Assembly: GCF_000699445.3 (NCBI RefSeq)
Contig: NC_067196.1
Coordinates: 7,249,616-7,313,615, forward strand
Origin: Schistosoma haematobium
Lineage: Eukaryota; Platyhelminthes; Trematoda; Strigeidida; Schistosomatidae
Length of the DNA: 64,000 nucleotides
Direction of reading: 5' to 3'
Shown here: positions 1 through 13,695 of the stretch, piece by piece
Numbering within the stretch: position 1 is the stretch's first letter
Layout: each line of letters begins with the position of its first letter
Notes under the pieces: model-generated
Told to the model about the DNA's origin: nothing
Seen by the model: only the letters and a program-made list of their open reading frames with translations
Database searches by the model: none
Made by a program: the position numbers and the translations under genes

Positions 1-80
1 TATTGATTCTTTGGATTTTCTCATTGGTGTTTAGAACTGCAATTTATCAGTCTGTTTTGACATATATGCATCCTGTACAA
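1..80 (-). repeat. SINE-A (Sm-alpha type) fragment
   Basis: The reverse complement matches the 3' module of SINE-A (gatcaattgcagtcc-like phrase), cut by the window edge. Confidence 0.6.
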
Positions 81-125
81 ATTAACTCTATATTCCTATT
101 GAGTGACATAATTCATTTCTGCTTT

Positions 126-465
126 AAAAGATGCTTGTGACTTGATGGTAATACCAAGGTATTCTGCCCAGGATGCCCATGTACTAAATTAGATTGATCA
201 ATTACAGTCCTAAACATCAATGAGTAGATTTGAATAACCATTGTTTATGATTTAAAATCCACCCTATTGTACAGTCCAGTGGATATCTGGACTTACTAAC
301 TAAGTGAATAACGTGATAGCATTTTTAGCGGACGTTGCGGGGTTCGAGTCCGGGAGTGAACATCGATTCTGAGATGAAAGTACATTCAGTTGACGAGTGT
401 TAGATAAGGAGTAACCTACATTCTATATTCCACTGCTAGCTACCATCCATACCTACTTAAAGAAC
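126..465 (+). repeat. SINE-A (Sm-alpha type), decayed, with ribozyme remnant
   Basis: Order: 3' module of one unit, then the tRNA-like head (B-box-like GGGGTTCGAGTCC at 339-351), then a hammerhead remnant. The core near 395 reads TTGACGAG and the GAAA part is lost. More than one unit is represented, as in tandem copies. Confidence 0.7.
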
Positions 466-1312
466 ACTAAGTAACATGTTTCTGACTTACAGTCACCTTG
501 AATTTTCCATCCCATCAATTGTAGCCATTATCAATTTATCTCCAAACGGTAGACAAAAATTTAGATCCTAATATATATTATTTATAATTCTGTAAATCGA
601 ATGAATTGATTTTAAAATATATAGTCTATTCGTGATTAATATAAAAAGTGAAGTTGTTAAAGAACACTTTAACGTTGTTTTTCTCATGTCATGTCGTTCA
701 TAATTTGTTCTGTCAATGCTTCAGAAGATAAATGTAATGTTGAAAAACAATTGATAAAAAGCCTCAAGTTACATGTTGTGGTTCCATAATATTTGGTCAG
801 TTCCTGAAACTATGAAAAAAAAGCTGGTATACAACCAATCTATTCCATGGTCATTATACGTAAATATGTAATCTTTACCTATTTTTTGTTGTCTTATCCA
901 AACGGTATATGTCTTTGTTCTTTTCCAACTGTGTACATAACTCATTGTGGTGTTTATACAATCTAAGCATTAGGATCTATCGTTTTATTCATATTATGAC
1001 CATATTTTTGTTCTTTGTAATTTTGATTGATAAATTAGTAATGGGATTAGTTACCATATAAAAATTGTGTAGTTTTGATTGAAACCTTTTTTTTCTTGCA
1101 TTTTAACGGAAAAAACCTTCCCCCTATTATTGTTTATCACTCAATTCTAATCAATGTTGTGTATTACGATATGCTTGATTAAGAATGTAACGTGTACTAT
1201 CTTAGTCAATTCCGCTTTTCATTACTTACAAAATGAAATGTTCATATTTTTAATTAATAATTCTCTTCTATTGTCGCTTTTTTTCCGAAAACATCAATTT
1301 ATATACGCTCAG

Positions 1313-1480
1313 GTCAACACAATATTCAATCTAGTATAGGGAATACAGGAAATGCAATTAATCCTTTAATGTCTACCGAATTATCTACAACATCATCATC
1401 TATATCATCAACGTCGACAGCAACAACAACAACAACAGTACCAGCTCCATTATCCACTTCTTTCAATATTGTTGGTCGAG
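1313..1480 (+). CDS. TOGARAM1: TOGARAM exon 1 of window (linker)
   Basis: Acceptor AG at 1311-1312 and donor GT at 1481-1482. The exon opens with the last two bases of a split codon, so an upstream exon ends in one base. It encodes about 55 residues rich in Ser and Thr, including a (ACA)n-coded Thr run. It ends in phase 1, which fits the next exon exactly (split Gly codon). No folded domain is visible; this is linker between TOG domains. Confidence 0.7.
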
Positions 1481-4400
1481 GTAAATTGAATATATATTAA
1501 TGTTATTACTTAATTATTCTATGAACTGTTGTAATTAATTATGTTAAACTATATTAGGAGATATTTGTTGAAAGCATAAATTCAATAACTTGTAACTCTA
1601 TCTATATGAATATGTGAAAGCTATCAGAAGTTGTTTTTTTATCACTGTACATAAGGTAATTGACTTGATGTAAGACCCGTAAGTAAATGCACATTATCTA
1701 GTCGAAACCCAAGACGATCAGTGGTTGGTGACGTTAGGTGTTATCGACCGTAATCGCAGGTGTGTTCAGTAACTTAAAATTCCTCTGGATCTCCAATTCG
1801 TTGATACACATAGTTCCAACTTGTCTTTACGGTTGAAGAATGTTCTTGATGTTCAATCTTTCTGATTACCAATGCTCCTACATTGTTTCGCTTCCTTTTC
1901 CATTAATCTTTTACCATTCGTTTCACGTTGGTAATGAGATAAGCTAACGTTGGTCAACATTTATTTGTGCCAGGCTTTACGTCGATCATAACTGACTGAT
2001 TGCTGATATTAAAAATTAGCACATGATGAAGTTATTTCATCTCTAATTTTGCTACGTTGTACCGAGTGTGTTAGGCAGACCTGGAAAAATAAGATAATAC
2101 AATTACTTGAATCAGTCATTTGTATTATATTGCTTTCACTTTTAAATTGAAATCACGAACCAATCTAAGTCTGATCATCATTGAAAATTTGGAAGCACTG
2201 GACAGCCGTTTCATCTGAGTATTGAACTTCTCAGTGGTGCACACCCACAACTCTGCACGCGGGGATCAAACCCAGGATCTCCAGTCTCGCGCCTAATTTC
2301 TAGACCACGGAGTGAGCATCCAATGGTGTTATTATCTAACGACCGTCCTTTGATTCCCGGTTTTCAACGGTGGTCTCACTCAGATCTGTCCAAATTCAAC
2401 AATCTCCACAAGCCTTTAGTGACACTTAAGTTTTAATACCTAGATTGTATCACCAATCGTTAAAAATTTACATCCAATAAGTAGGTTGTAACCATGGATA
2501 CAAACATGTAGATATTTCTTACTCCTTATGTTTTTGTATGCGTCTTAACCTAAAAGAGTCTATCCTTTGTTGATCTAGATATATCCATCGAAAGAGATCT
2601 TTGTTGAATCAAAACTGATAACTACAAAGATAATCGCTTTATTCGAGGCTGTATAATTGGTTACAGTAGAGAATTATTAATCATTCATTTAAATATTTCA
2701 ATAAACTTCACTAGGCATGCAAGTTATGATCATCCAAAAAGCATAACACAACAAGTTTTTTTCAATATGAATTGTATCTAGTACCAGAATTTACTAATCG
2801 CATAATAAAAATTTTAATACCAACATTTCAATGTACTAAGATATCGTCAATCACTGGGTTACATTCCGACTAAGTTTGTTACGTGCTTTTTTATTGCAAT
2901 TTGTTATAAGCTGTTTTTTATGGATGATAAGCCTTGCCAATTGAATGCTCGATTTAATGTCCTAGCCGCTTTTAGTAACATCAAACTGAATCTACACGGC
3001 AACTTGAACACAATAGTAAAAGGCACGAAGAATGGTGATAAGGATTTATTTGACTCCCGAAAGAAATCAAAGTGCTTTAAGATTACACTACTTTCTATAT
3101 AATTTATTTACAATTAGATTAGTTGTCAGATGTGTGTGAATTCAACTGAGTTGTATGTGACAATAATGATTCAATAATTTACTGTATGTTGAAACATATT
3201 CACCATATTATACAATTGAGATGGTGGAGAAGATTTGTAGCTCAGGTGGATGACTTTGATGGAGTTTTGTTCTCTGAGCTGGATAGTTTGGTCGTGGAGC
3301 TTTCATCTTTCTTCTGAATGACATCATCAGCACAAACTTCAGATAGAAGTGAAGTGTTAGAATTTCTTCACCATCAAAATATTATACAATTAAGCATCTA
3401 TAATCCTTTTGATGATGTGAATATATGTTACATAAAATTGGCAAGCATATCAATTTCAATATGTCATTTACATTCCAGTTGATTTAGCTCTCTTACTCGC
3501 GATATCAATAGGATTGGGTTTATTTGTCAGGAGACGTTTTTCAATAAATCTTTTATTGTGTTTATATATATGTTATAACTTGTGCCCTGTGTCCTATTAA
3601 TGCATAACGTAATGATACCGCCAATTAGAGAACAGTGATTTATCGACCGGACCAATGACGCATAAAACAAGTACGAGCAGTCTAAAGTCTTTATCGGTAA
3701 GGCTTCCCGCCTAGCCCTGCCTGTTAACTCTAGAACACTAATCTCAGTCTCTGTGACATGAATCATTTATTTCAAACACACTGGGTTTATATACTAATCA
3801 AACAGACCACATCGTACCATAAAATAGGAAACAACATTTGTACAAGTCTTAACCAAATGTGGCTGTGAATGTGGGAGCATAATTCAAGAATAGTAAATCG
3901 TATAATAATAGTTCATGGGTTATAATAAAGCTTATGATAAGAGAAACATGAATATGAATAGTTTAGTTATTTAACAATTATACGATAAAAATATACGTAT
4001 AGTATTTGTCCATAAATGGATCCCAAAGTTACCATTCATTATGCTGATCGGAATATAACAATATATCAAATTGTTAGGACTTGTTCTAATCACATTTTAT
4101 AGTTAATTTTCTGAAATTCTACTTATAATAAGAACAATAGCAGATAGATAAAAAATGATTTGAAACGATTGACATTCATAATCTAAATAGGCGTATCTCA
4201 ACTTTTAATTGTAACTGAATAAATAAATTGTAGAGTTTTAAATTTCTAATAACCATAGTTAAATTATTCAATAAAATAAATTAATCATTAGAATAGGATC
4301 TTTTAAAAAAATGTAATGTATGCACTTTGTATTGTTTGGCTTGTATCTTCCCATTGAGGTTTAAGACTGCAATTGATCGGTCTGTTATTGGCGTAAGTGC

Positions 4401-7400
4401 ATACTGTGCGTATTGCCTTAATTCACAAGCTTTTTGTAAGCAATGATGGATAGTGGCTAGCAGTGGAATCCAGTTTGACGCGCGTCTCGTCCTATTTTGT
4501 ACTCGTTAGCTGAATGTACCTGCATCTCAGCGTTGATGTTCACTCTGGGACTCGAACCCAGTACCATTCGCTTTGAACGCCATCGCGTTATCCACTCAGC
4601 TACTGAGTCTTGATAGCCACTTGCTTGTGCAATGAGGTGAATTTAAATTTATATTGATGGAATTATGGAGCTACAAATCTTCTCCACCATCTCAATGTAA
4701 CGTATGGTTTATAATTAAATCTTCCTCAAGTTTAATATTATATATATATATATATATAATTTGTAAATGTAATATGGTAAATTATTCCAAGTGATTTGAA
4801 TTGTTTATGTTTTATGTCATTGAACCACATGATTATTATCTATCAACTGTGATAAACTGAAACTAATGATAGAGAGTGAATTAGTTGATTATACTGAACA
4901 TTTCATTTATATTGATAGTATCATAAACTCCGATAAAATAACAAACTTTTGGCACGAATCAATAGAGCATTTGTCAACTTGTAGTGTAACCGAGATGTTC
5001 GTCTCTCAATCAAAGTACATGTGTAAACCGTATAGCAATCCACTTTGTATTACTTTCCAAATGGGAAGAAATTTCTTCGCTCGATTCGTTCCTTCTTTAA
5101 TTCATGAAGTCATTGATCATTGGTCTGAGTTGTGTAGACATGTACAGACTATCTGGTTGGAATCGACACCACAATGATGACGACCAGTGGACGGAGACAT
5201 TGGTTGACATATCTCGAATTCAGCAACCAACCGAAGTTGAGGTTCCTTCACTCTTTATCTTCCTACAGATCTTCACTCGCAGCTTTGCTCTACAGATATA
5301 GATATATATACCTTTCCAATCAGTCTCTTTGATTGCGCTGTATTCTCAAAAGTTGGTCATTCTTGTAGTCATTGTTACTACATCACTATGATTCGTTATT
5401 TATTCATATTTCAAATTGATCAGGTCGTGTGTGCTGATATAGTATGTTAATTTGGGACAATGGGCATTGAGCCAGGTTATACGTTGATCAAGATTCACTG
5501 TGTGATTGACGACCACATGCTACTGTTTAACATCAAAATATTTGATGATATGACTACTTGATAAATTAGATATATATTTGAAGAGTTTACTTAATCATTG
5601 TAAAAATTTCAATTTCAAAAGTCATACATTTGAGTATCTTTTTTAATTAATTTTAGTGGATAAATATTACAAAGGATGATAATAATAGATCAGTGTTTAT
5701 TTCGATAACCGAAAAAATAAATATATATATGTATAAATATATATGTCTGTTTGGCGTCATAGCAACGATATAAAATCAATTAAATAAGCAAATGCATACC
5801 ATTTAGGATGTTAACTTGGGATAATACACATTTGTTCTGAGCTTTATGTCGATCTTCTCTGACTAAATTGGAGATGCGTATTAACTTTAATTTACCAATA
5901 TTTTGACGATGTTACTTGATGCTATACTTAATTTGCATATTTTTCTTAAGTGTTCTCATGAAAAACTTTATTTTCATGATACTAACAATATCATAATATC
6001 TTTCATATTGTTTGTTTGAACAAAATCAAAATATGATAGATAATCTCACACTTTGAAATGGATTGTTAAATTTATTTGAATTTTGACTAGAAGTATATTT
6101 TAAACTAACTGCCTTCAATAAATAAAAAAAAAACACATGGAGAATTCAGCAAAGAATATTCCATGTTCAAAGAAAACTTTTATTTAAGGTATGTATTTGT
6201 ATTTGTAAAATAACGATAACAGTTATGGAATGAAGAGTTGGGTGAATATTTTTTTTGTACCAAATTCTAGAGAAGAAATTTCAAAACACACGGTTACATG
6301 TTTCTAGAGAATGAAATTTAATGTTATAGTTGCGTAATAACAACCATAAAATTGGATAGATTATCGGAGTACAATGAGTAAAGCCTCATAAAAGTATTAG
6401 TAATCAAACAAAGGGATTTATTTAAGGACATTTGTTTAAATTTTAGGTGATAAATAATTAATGAACTTTCTTTCCACAATTCAGTTCCATTTACAATTAC
6501 ACACAATCTTAACATACTTTTCGTCACACACCAGATGTCTCACTCACTACATTAAATTCTTACTTTTAACATTGTTAACATGATTGGATGACTTGTGTAA
6601 GTTGTACCACTGAAATGTTTTCTAGTTTAGTAAAAGAAATAATGGTGAATTCATGTCGATCTTATCTATTTGTCTATGAATTTCGCTATTAAACGTGAAC
6701 TTTATATTCTTAGTGCATTTTAATGATAATTGTTTTAATGATTTCTCAGTTGTTCACAAACATATTCGACTTTCGTCTTGATTATTAATCTAATCGTTTC
6801 AATTTACTCATAGAGTAGTAATTCAAGTTTAGTGCTTGCAATATTATCGACTTTGCATTTAAACTAAACACTTCAAAGGATCAATATAGAATAGTTTAAT
6901 TTTATCTTACTTACTCCTGTTACTCCCAATGGAGCGTAGGACGCCGACCAGCATTCTCCAACCCATTCTGTCCACCACCTTCCTTTCTAGTGCTATCCAC
7001 TTTTTGTTCATTTTTCTTATTTTTATCTCCATTTCTCGACTGAATATGTTCTTTGGTCTTCCCCTTGGCCTTTGGCTTTGAGGGTTCTATGTGAGGGCTT
7101 GCCTTGTAACGCAGTTGCGTGCATTCCTCAATGTGTGTCCTATCCACTTCCAGCACTTTTCCCTCCACTGGAATCTGCTTTATTCTCTTCCATCGTAGGG
7201 TGTTGCTGATAGTGTCTGTCCAACGGATCCGAAGTATTTTTCGTAGACAATTGTTAATAAACACTTATATCTTGTGTATGGTGGCTTTTGTAGTTCTCCA
7301 AGTTTCCACCCCATACAGTAGAACTGTGTTGACATTTGTATTGAAAATTCCGACTTTGTTGTTGGTTGACAGTTGTTTTGAATTCCAGATGTTGAGTCAG

Positions 7401-10400
7401 TCTGTTTTATTTCGAGATCGGTAACATTTCAGGGTGTTACATAAATCAACAACCAGTATACCTGCATGTATTCATCGGTGATCATTGATAATTAGTTCTA
7501 GAAGAAAAAACACTTTATATATTCTACAAAATAGAACATACCTAATATCAATTTCATTACTATTAAATTATATAAATTATGCATTAAATGTGTTATGTCT
7601 TTATGGCCGAATAATTATATCACGTGATACGATTACCAATTAGACACCGACTTTTACGACCAGACTAATGACGCATAAACCTATTCGAACGGCTTAGATT
7701 TCTTTTTGGTCCTTTGAAATAGTAGCTTCTTGCCTAAACCCAGTCGGTTCAGTTCAGAACAACACCTTCAGCCTCCGCGACACGAAACGTATATTTCAGA
7801 CATACTTGTTTTATATACAAACAAATCAGACAACATTATACCATAAAATAGAAAATAACAATTATACAAGTTCAACCGAAAAGTGACTTTGAGTGTTAAA
7901 GGCTGTAACTTGGGAATTGGAACTATAACTTAAAAAAATAGTAAATCACATAATAGTAGTCAATATGTTAAACGGAAGTTTATAATAAAACAGATACAAC
8001 AAGAATAATTGTAATATTACTTTATAGCTAGTTCCTAGCGATTTTTATTCTTTTATACTCCATCCGGATATAACAAACTATATGATGGATAAATGGCGAA
8101 AATAAAATTTTATAGTATTGCAACAAGGCAATTGTAATATAATTTTAATTAAATAGTTCATTACACAAATAGGTTGGTCTTTTTTTGTTTTTGTTTATTT
8201 TAGTAAAAGTAAAATCTCAAATGGTTAAATGTACTTTCCAGAATGTATCTTCATTATTGTTTTTTTTTTTATTATTTTGAGTTTAGTTTATTAGTTTGAT
8301 AAATTATTCAGATTTGATGCAAAAGCTACATTCATTATAATGGGATGATGTAAAACTATCGTTTCCAAATACCTTCTTTTGTATTGGTCTATCCGATGTT
8401 TTAGAGAGCAGAATATATAGAAAAAATAATAAACTAGTCTCCTTATATTTCTCTCTATTGCATACCATTGTAAATGGCTTTATAGTGATAAATAGTACAT
8501 TTGTAATAATCTAACTTTATGAAATCAACTCAGTCAGTCATCTACAACGTTGGACCAGGCACATATATGCATCCCTACAAGCTACTATACCACATTTGCA
8601 CAACGGTATGAACAGCAAATTCATAGAAGCCGTTATTTCAATAGTAGTGTTAAATAAAAAAAGATTGCACATAAGGATATGATACAGAGAGAAAGAATTA
8701 GTTCGTAGAAAGGAAGCTATTAGGTAATTTTAATCTCATAGTTTCAAGGAAGACAAAGAGTGTATACACCTACACCATTGTGATCGATTCTGAGCCATAT
8801 CAACCAGACGTATAATAGTTGTCGATTCAACTAAAGATGAACTTACCTTTGGGTTTAGGAACCTGGGTAGTGGATATGGTTTTACCTAGGGGAGTTGGGC
8901 AACCCTGATCCCAAATCAATGGTGTATATGGGCTGGCTCCAGGATCCTGAGGGAACAAATGGCATATGAACCAATTGTTGGTCACCGGCTACCATGGGAC
9001 TGCATCTCCTGACGTTGCTCCACTGCCTTATGGATTAGACCAATAGTTCAAAGTGTCGAGGTGTGGCGTTCTAAAGAAACCACCTACTTCTGTTTGGGTA
9101 CCCGGGCAGTATGACATCCGTCACACAAATCGAATGATTTATGTGGCACATATCTATTTGGTGCCTCCTTGTACCTATGTTTATGTGTTTAAATATATAC
9201 ATATATATATAGTAAAAAGTCCAGTTATTGTGTAAAAGCCTTGTTGATCGACACCCTAGAAGAAGTTAATTCACCTTCAATTTTATTCAATTATATATTA
9301 ATTATTTAATGATTGTATTGTATCAAACTAAGTAATTATCACAGAGTTTATAATCACTGTGAATAAATCAATGAAGAAATAGAAAAAAACATTGAAAATC
9401 AATAAACAAAGTTCACCTTGAATAAATTTATTTAATAAAAGTTAAAATGTCACTTAACAACAATCACCTTAAATCAATATATGAATTTTAAAGTTGATTT
9501 TCATTTACATACGTTGTATTTCAAAGATTCTACATCTCCCGTTTCCCCACCCCATCCCCACCAATAATCAATTACATTGTTTATTTCTTTTTATTACATC
9601 ATCATTAGTTCAAAAGTTATAAAGTGATAATATTTAATGAGATTGTAACTATTGTGTTAGTGATTTGAACTGTAGTTGTATGATTTACATGAATAGACTA
9701 TGTTACAATAAAATGTAAAGATTTTTTCGATTATTGATTTGCATTAAGATCCAGTTACATACAAAAATTAGTTTTGACTTTGGTCGTCATCGTGATAATT
9801 TGGGTAGATTTTAAGATTTATTATTTAGTGTGTATTCTGTTTGTATATTGCTTTCGTTTCTATCTGGAGTTTACAATGAACATCTGCATTTTAAACTGTT
9901 TCTATAAATTATTAGTAAGATTTTCTATTTTCCTACTGTTGATATTCAGGGTTCTAGTTGATTAGCCTGCGTTGGTATATGTGTATCGTAAGAGAATGCC
10001 TTGGTATTGCTTTTTATTTAGTTACACGTTTTTAGTATTGTCTGGTGGTTGGGGGTATTTAACAAAAACCCTAAATGTAATAGAAGTTTAGGGTTACCTA
10101 TTGAGTAACTTCCATCATACCTAACATCTCAACATGTTTTACAGGAATGATGGTAAATCGGTTGATGAGGCTATGAATCTGAATCGACTGAGATGGTTGG
10201 GCCACGTATTACGCATACTCAACCACCGATTATCATAACACGCAATGCTGACTAGTGTAGGAGATAGTTATAAGAAAGTTAGGGGAGGTCAAACCAAGAC
10301 GTGGCATCAGTGCTGGAAGTTACTAACTTCTGGTCTGAGCCATGTTGGTAGATGCAGACTACTTGGTTAGGGTTCGCGCAATTATTGTAACCAGTGGTTG

Positions 10401-13400
10401 GAGACTCTAGGTGAGACAGCTCAGGATCGATCACAATGGCGTAGGTGTATACACTTTTTGTTTTCCTTTAAACTATGTTTCGTATATTATCACCACTGAA
10501 TTAACTACTTCTGTGAATTTGGTGTTCGTTTTGTTGTGCTAATGATGTGTTGCAACTTGGGCCGATGCCTATATATGCCTGGTCTTACGTTGTAACGTAC
10601 TTACTGACTGATACTTTCTAAAATGTATAGTTACCACTTTTCATGGGTGAATTCAAATAACTCATCTTCTCTTCTTTTTCTTAAATATTTCAATTATCAG
10701 AATAATAATTTTTATCCTACCGTTTCCGGTACATAATTAATAATAAACTTCTCTCTTTCATCTAGGGTAAAAATATTCCTGTTCAGTGTGCTTGAAACTG
10801 AATATATGTATTTGTCAAGTGTTATATAGTTCGTAAAAATATCTCTTACTAAATATCTGCGAAACAAATCGTACAATAAACCGGTTTTACAGCCATCCTA
10901 AACTTCTCAAAAACCTAAGTGTTTATTTGTTTAGAATATTTTACATTGCATACATTTTATTGTATGTGAACTAGGGATTCTATCTAATTATACGAACATT
11001 ATTATAGTTGGAGCATCAGTTTATTCCTTCCTTAAGTGATTTTCATGGAGATTTTGTATTATTTTAATCGTTTAAAACTGAAGATAGTTGACAGAGGTTT
11101 CGTTCTTTATTTTAACCATACGTCAATAGCACTTACTTATGACTGCTCACTAGATTGAATTATAGATATTCAGATCTTTCAATAGACATTATATCACATG
11201 ATCACTGAGTTTATGTTTTGATCGTTTGAACTTATTTATTATGCTTACTTATTTCAGGTTTATTTGAGCAACCAGTGTTAGTAACAAGTGGGAAATCAAA
11301 CACTATACTCTCATCATCACAATCATTAAATAAATTGTCAATAAATGCAAATATCAATCCTAGTGGAAGACAAACACCAGCGAATTCTAAACATAATGAA
11401 CATAATCAACTAGAACATGGTATTCATCATTTATCTAAAGATAATGAACTTGAAGGTTCCAATATCCTACTTGGTATCGGTTTAAATGATACATCATATG
11501 CTACATCTGCTAATTCCACTCCAAATGTATGTGATATTGATTCGAAAGGAGGAACACATGAGGTTTGTGCTTTTATTTATAATCATATATCTGAACGTTT
11601 TTCAGTGTTGCTCATATGTAACAGACTAAAAATATGTTTGATTGATTATTGTTCTCTTTAATATGTGATGGGTAAATTTTTCTGATTTTCTATTGAAATC
11701 ATTTCAGCAGAATGATATCCAATTCTTGGAAACTTAAGATTATAAATAATGTGGAGATATAAAGTGGTGGTTGGAGGTTATCTACAGGAAATCATGGACC
11801 TATGTTTCGTCCTATTTGACACTCGTCACCAAGGTGCACTTATAATCCTGAGGGAACTGATTCCCCCTCCCCCTTGGTGGTTTTGATCTCGTGTCAACCA
11901 ACTTCACAGTCAGAGACTTTAAAACTGAGCTTTCTGGACTACTAGTGAGCTACTGTATGATAAAGACCTATTTACAATAATCGATCACTGAGCAGTGTAA
12001 AACGTCGTATATGTTAAGTCCTGCATAGTGCTGACCAAATTTTAGTCATTTAAATGGTCATATATTCATACAGTTTAAGTAATAGTTATCATGTAGACTA
12101 GTGACCCCATTGAAACTTGATAGATGCAATGTAATCTGTACTAAGAATGACTGCATACACATTGCATCACTATTAAGTGATCAATCAATTGTCAGTAAAT
12201 GTTTAGTTTCATTAATCCTGTTATCTCACGATCGAATCATAAGTTTACTAATAATTCATCAATGTTTATGGATTTATGATGAAACTATTATAGCTATTTT
12301 ATAGCTGATAAAGATTCATTCGTTATATCACTACGACCAATGATGTTTGACATTTTATCAAGGTTCATTTAAAATGAAGTCAACTTGTTTATGCTTTTCT
12401 AGAAACAATTTTTCTATGTTTCGAGTTAATGTTATTATTATGATTATGATTAGCATTATAAGCATGATATGATCTGAAATTTTGCTTACAAAAAGAAAAC
12501 ACACTTAAAATCTTCGAAGTAATTATTTTTTAATGTTTTCGTATACTTTTACATTTTAAACATTTAAAGCTTTTATATCAGGAGGACTAAAAACCTGTTT
12601 TGTCCTAAGGTGAGACTCAACAGGAGTTCGCACCCATGTCCAGTTATTTTTGATTGATTTTACGATGCTAATTACTGACTCTATCTTGAAACGGAACCCT
12701 AATTACTATTTTAATAAAGTTTAGGATATCCTACTGATTGAGACGCTGCTATGAAAGATACTATGAAACGACTGAAGAATTACTATCATTTAGTCGCTTG
12801 TTCTTTCATTCTTCTTTACAATACATGGTATTAAAACTGATTGATATAAGTTCATATGTCAATCTTCATTCTAATTTTCGCCTATTAACTTGAATATTTC
12901 AATGTCAAACAGCTGTTATGGTTAGTTTAACTTTTATGAAAAGTTAATGCAACTAACCCAAATCACATTCTCCTTCTCTATAGCAATATGTTAAAATGAT
13001 TCATACAAAAATACCAGGTATTTTTTTGTTTCACTTAATAGTCAGTGATTAACTGATTAATTTAAAGATTTCACTGAAAGTGAATACTGTCATTTTTACA
13101 TATTTGTATATCGTTTTGTCTAATGACTAAATCAAAATTTTTTAGAAGTTAATCTGACTTCATTTAGAAAACCATCAAAACGTAAACATCTGTTGAATCC
13201 TTTTTTACTTTTATTCAATCCATTAACTCTAATATTAGTCCTATTCTAAGTGAATAATTTCCTCAACGAACTTCGTATCTTATTAATTGAAAGCACCTAT
13301 CTACAATATATTACTCAATATTGTATCAGTCAGTCAAACAGGACATAGAACTTAGCACATTTATATACTGATTTAAGTCGGCATATCACATTTACATACA

Positions 13401-13648
13401 GTGAGATGAAATTATCAGCGCGAATTCCATAGCAGTAGAGATACTAATAATATTCAGGGAGAAAGAAAAGCCGTATTATATCACACATTCGTTAATTTTT
13501 AATACATTAATCTCCAGTAGTGATCGATTTTTTTTTAACCTTTTTCTTAAACCAGTTAAGTTTTTACTTACAAGATGTGCACCGATGTCCAGTTATTTTT
13601 GATTGACCTTATGGCGCTAATTACTGACTTCATCTTGAAATGGAACTC

Positions 13649-13695
<47 letters not shown>

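Larger units (their letters stand above)
1481..11257 (+). other. TOGARAM intron 1 (9.8 kb)
   Basis: It holds LINE-B relics (1700-2005, 5100-5515, 10140-10610), a SINE-B copy, a SINE-A copy, two copies of an LTR-like repeat, an RTE-type 3' fragment (6905-7430) and repeat D (8870-9180). I see nothing recognisable in 2410-3200, 5520-6900, 8000-8860, 9190-10130 and 10620-11250, which are AT-rich. A decayed LINE tail may lie near 5795-5870. Confidence 0.6.

Noticed and set aside
3223..3350. Hammerhead in repeat G
   Set aside because: CTGATGA and GATGAAAG are suggestive on the minus strand, but I could not close stem III or place a GTC correctly. Left as an unclassified repeat.
4866..5177. 103-codon open frame in intron 1
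   Set aside because: Its end overlaps a LINE-B relic in another frame. The composition is unremarkable and there are no splice sites or motifs to support an exon. It may be an old reverse transcriptase remnant.
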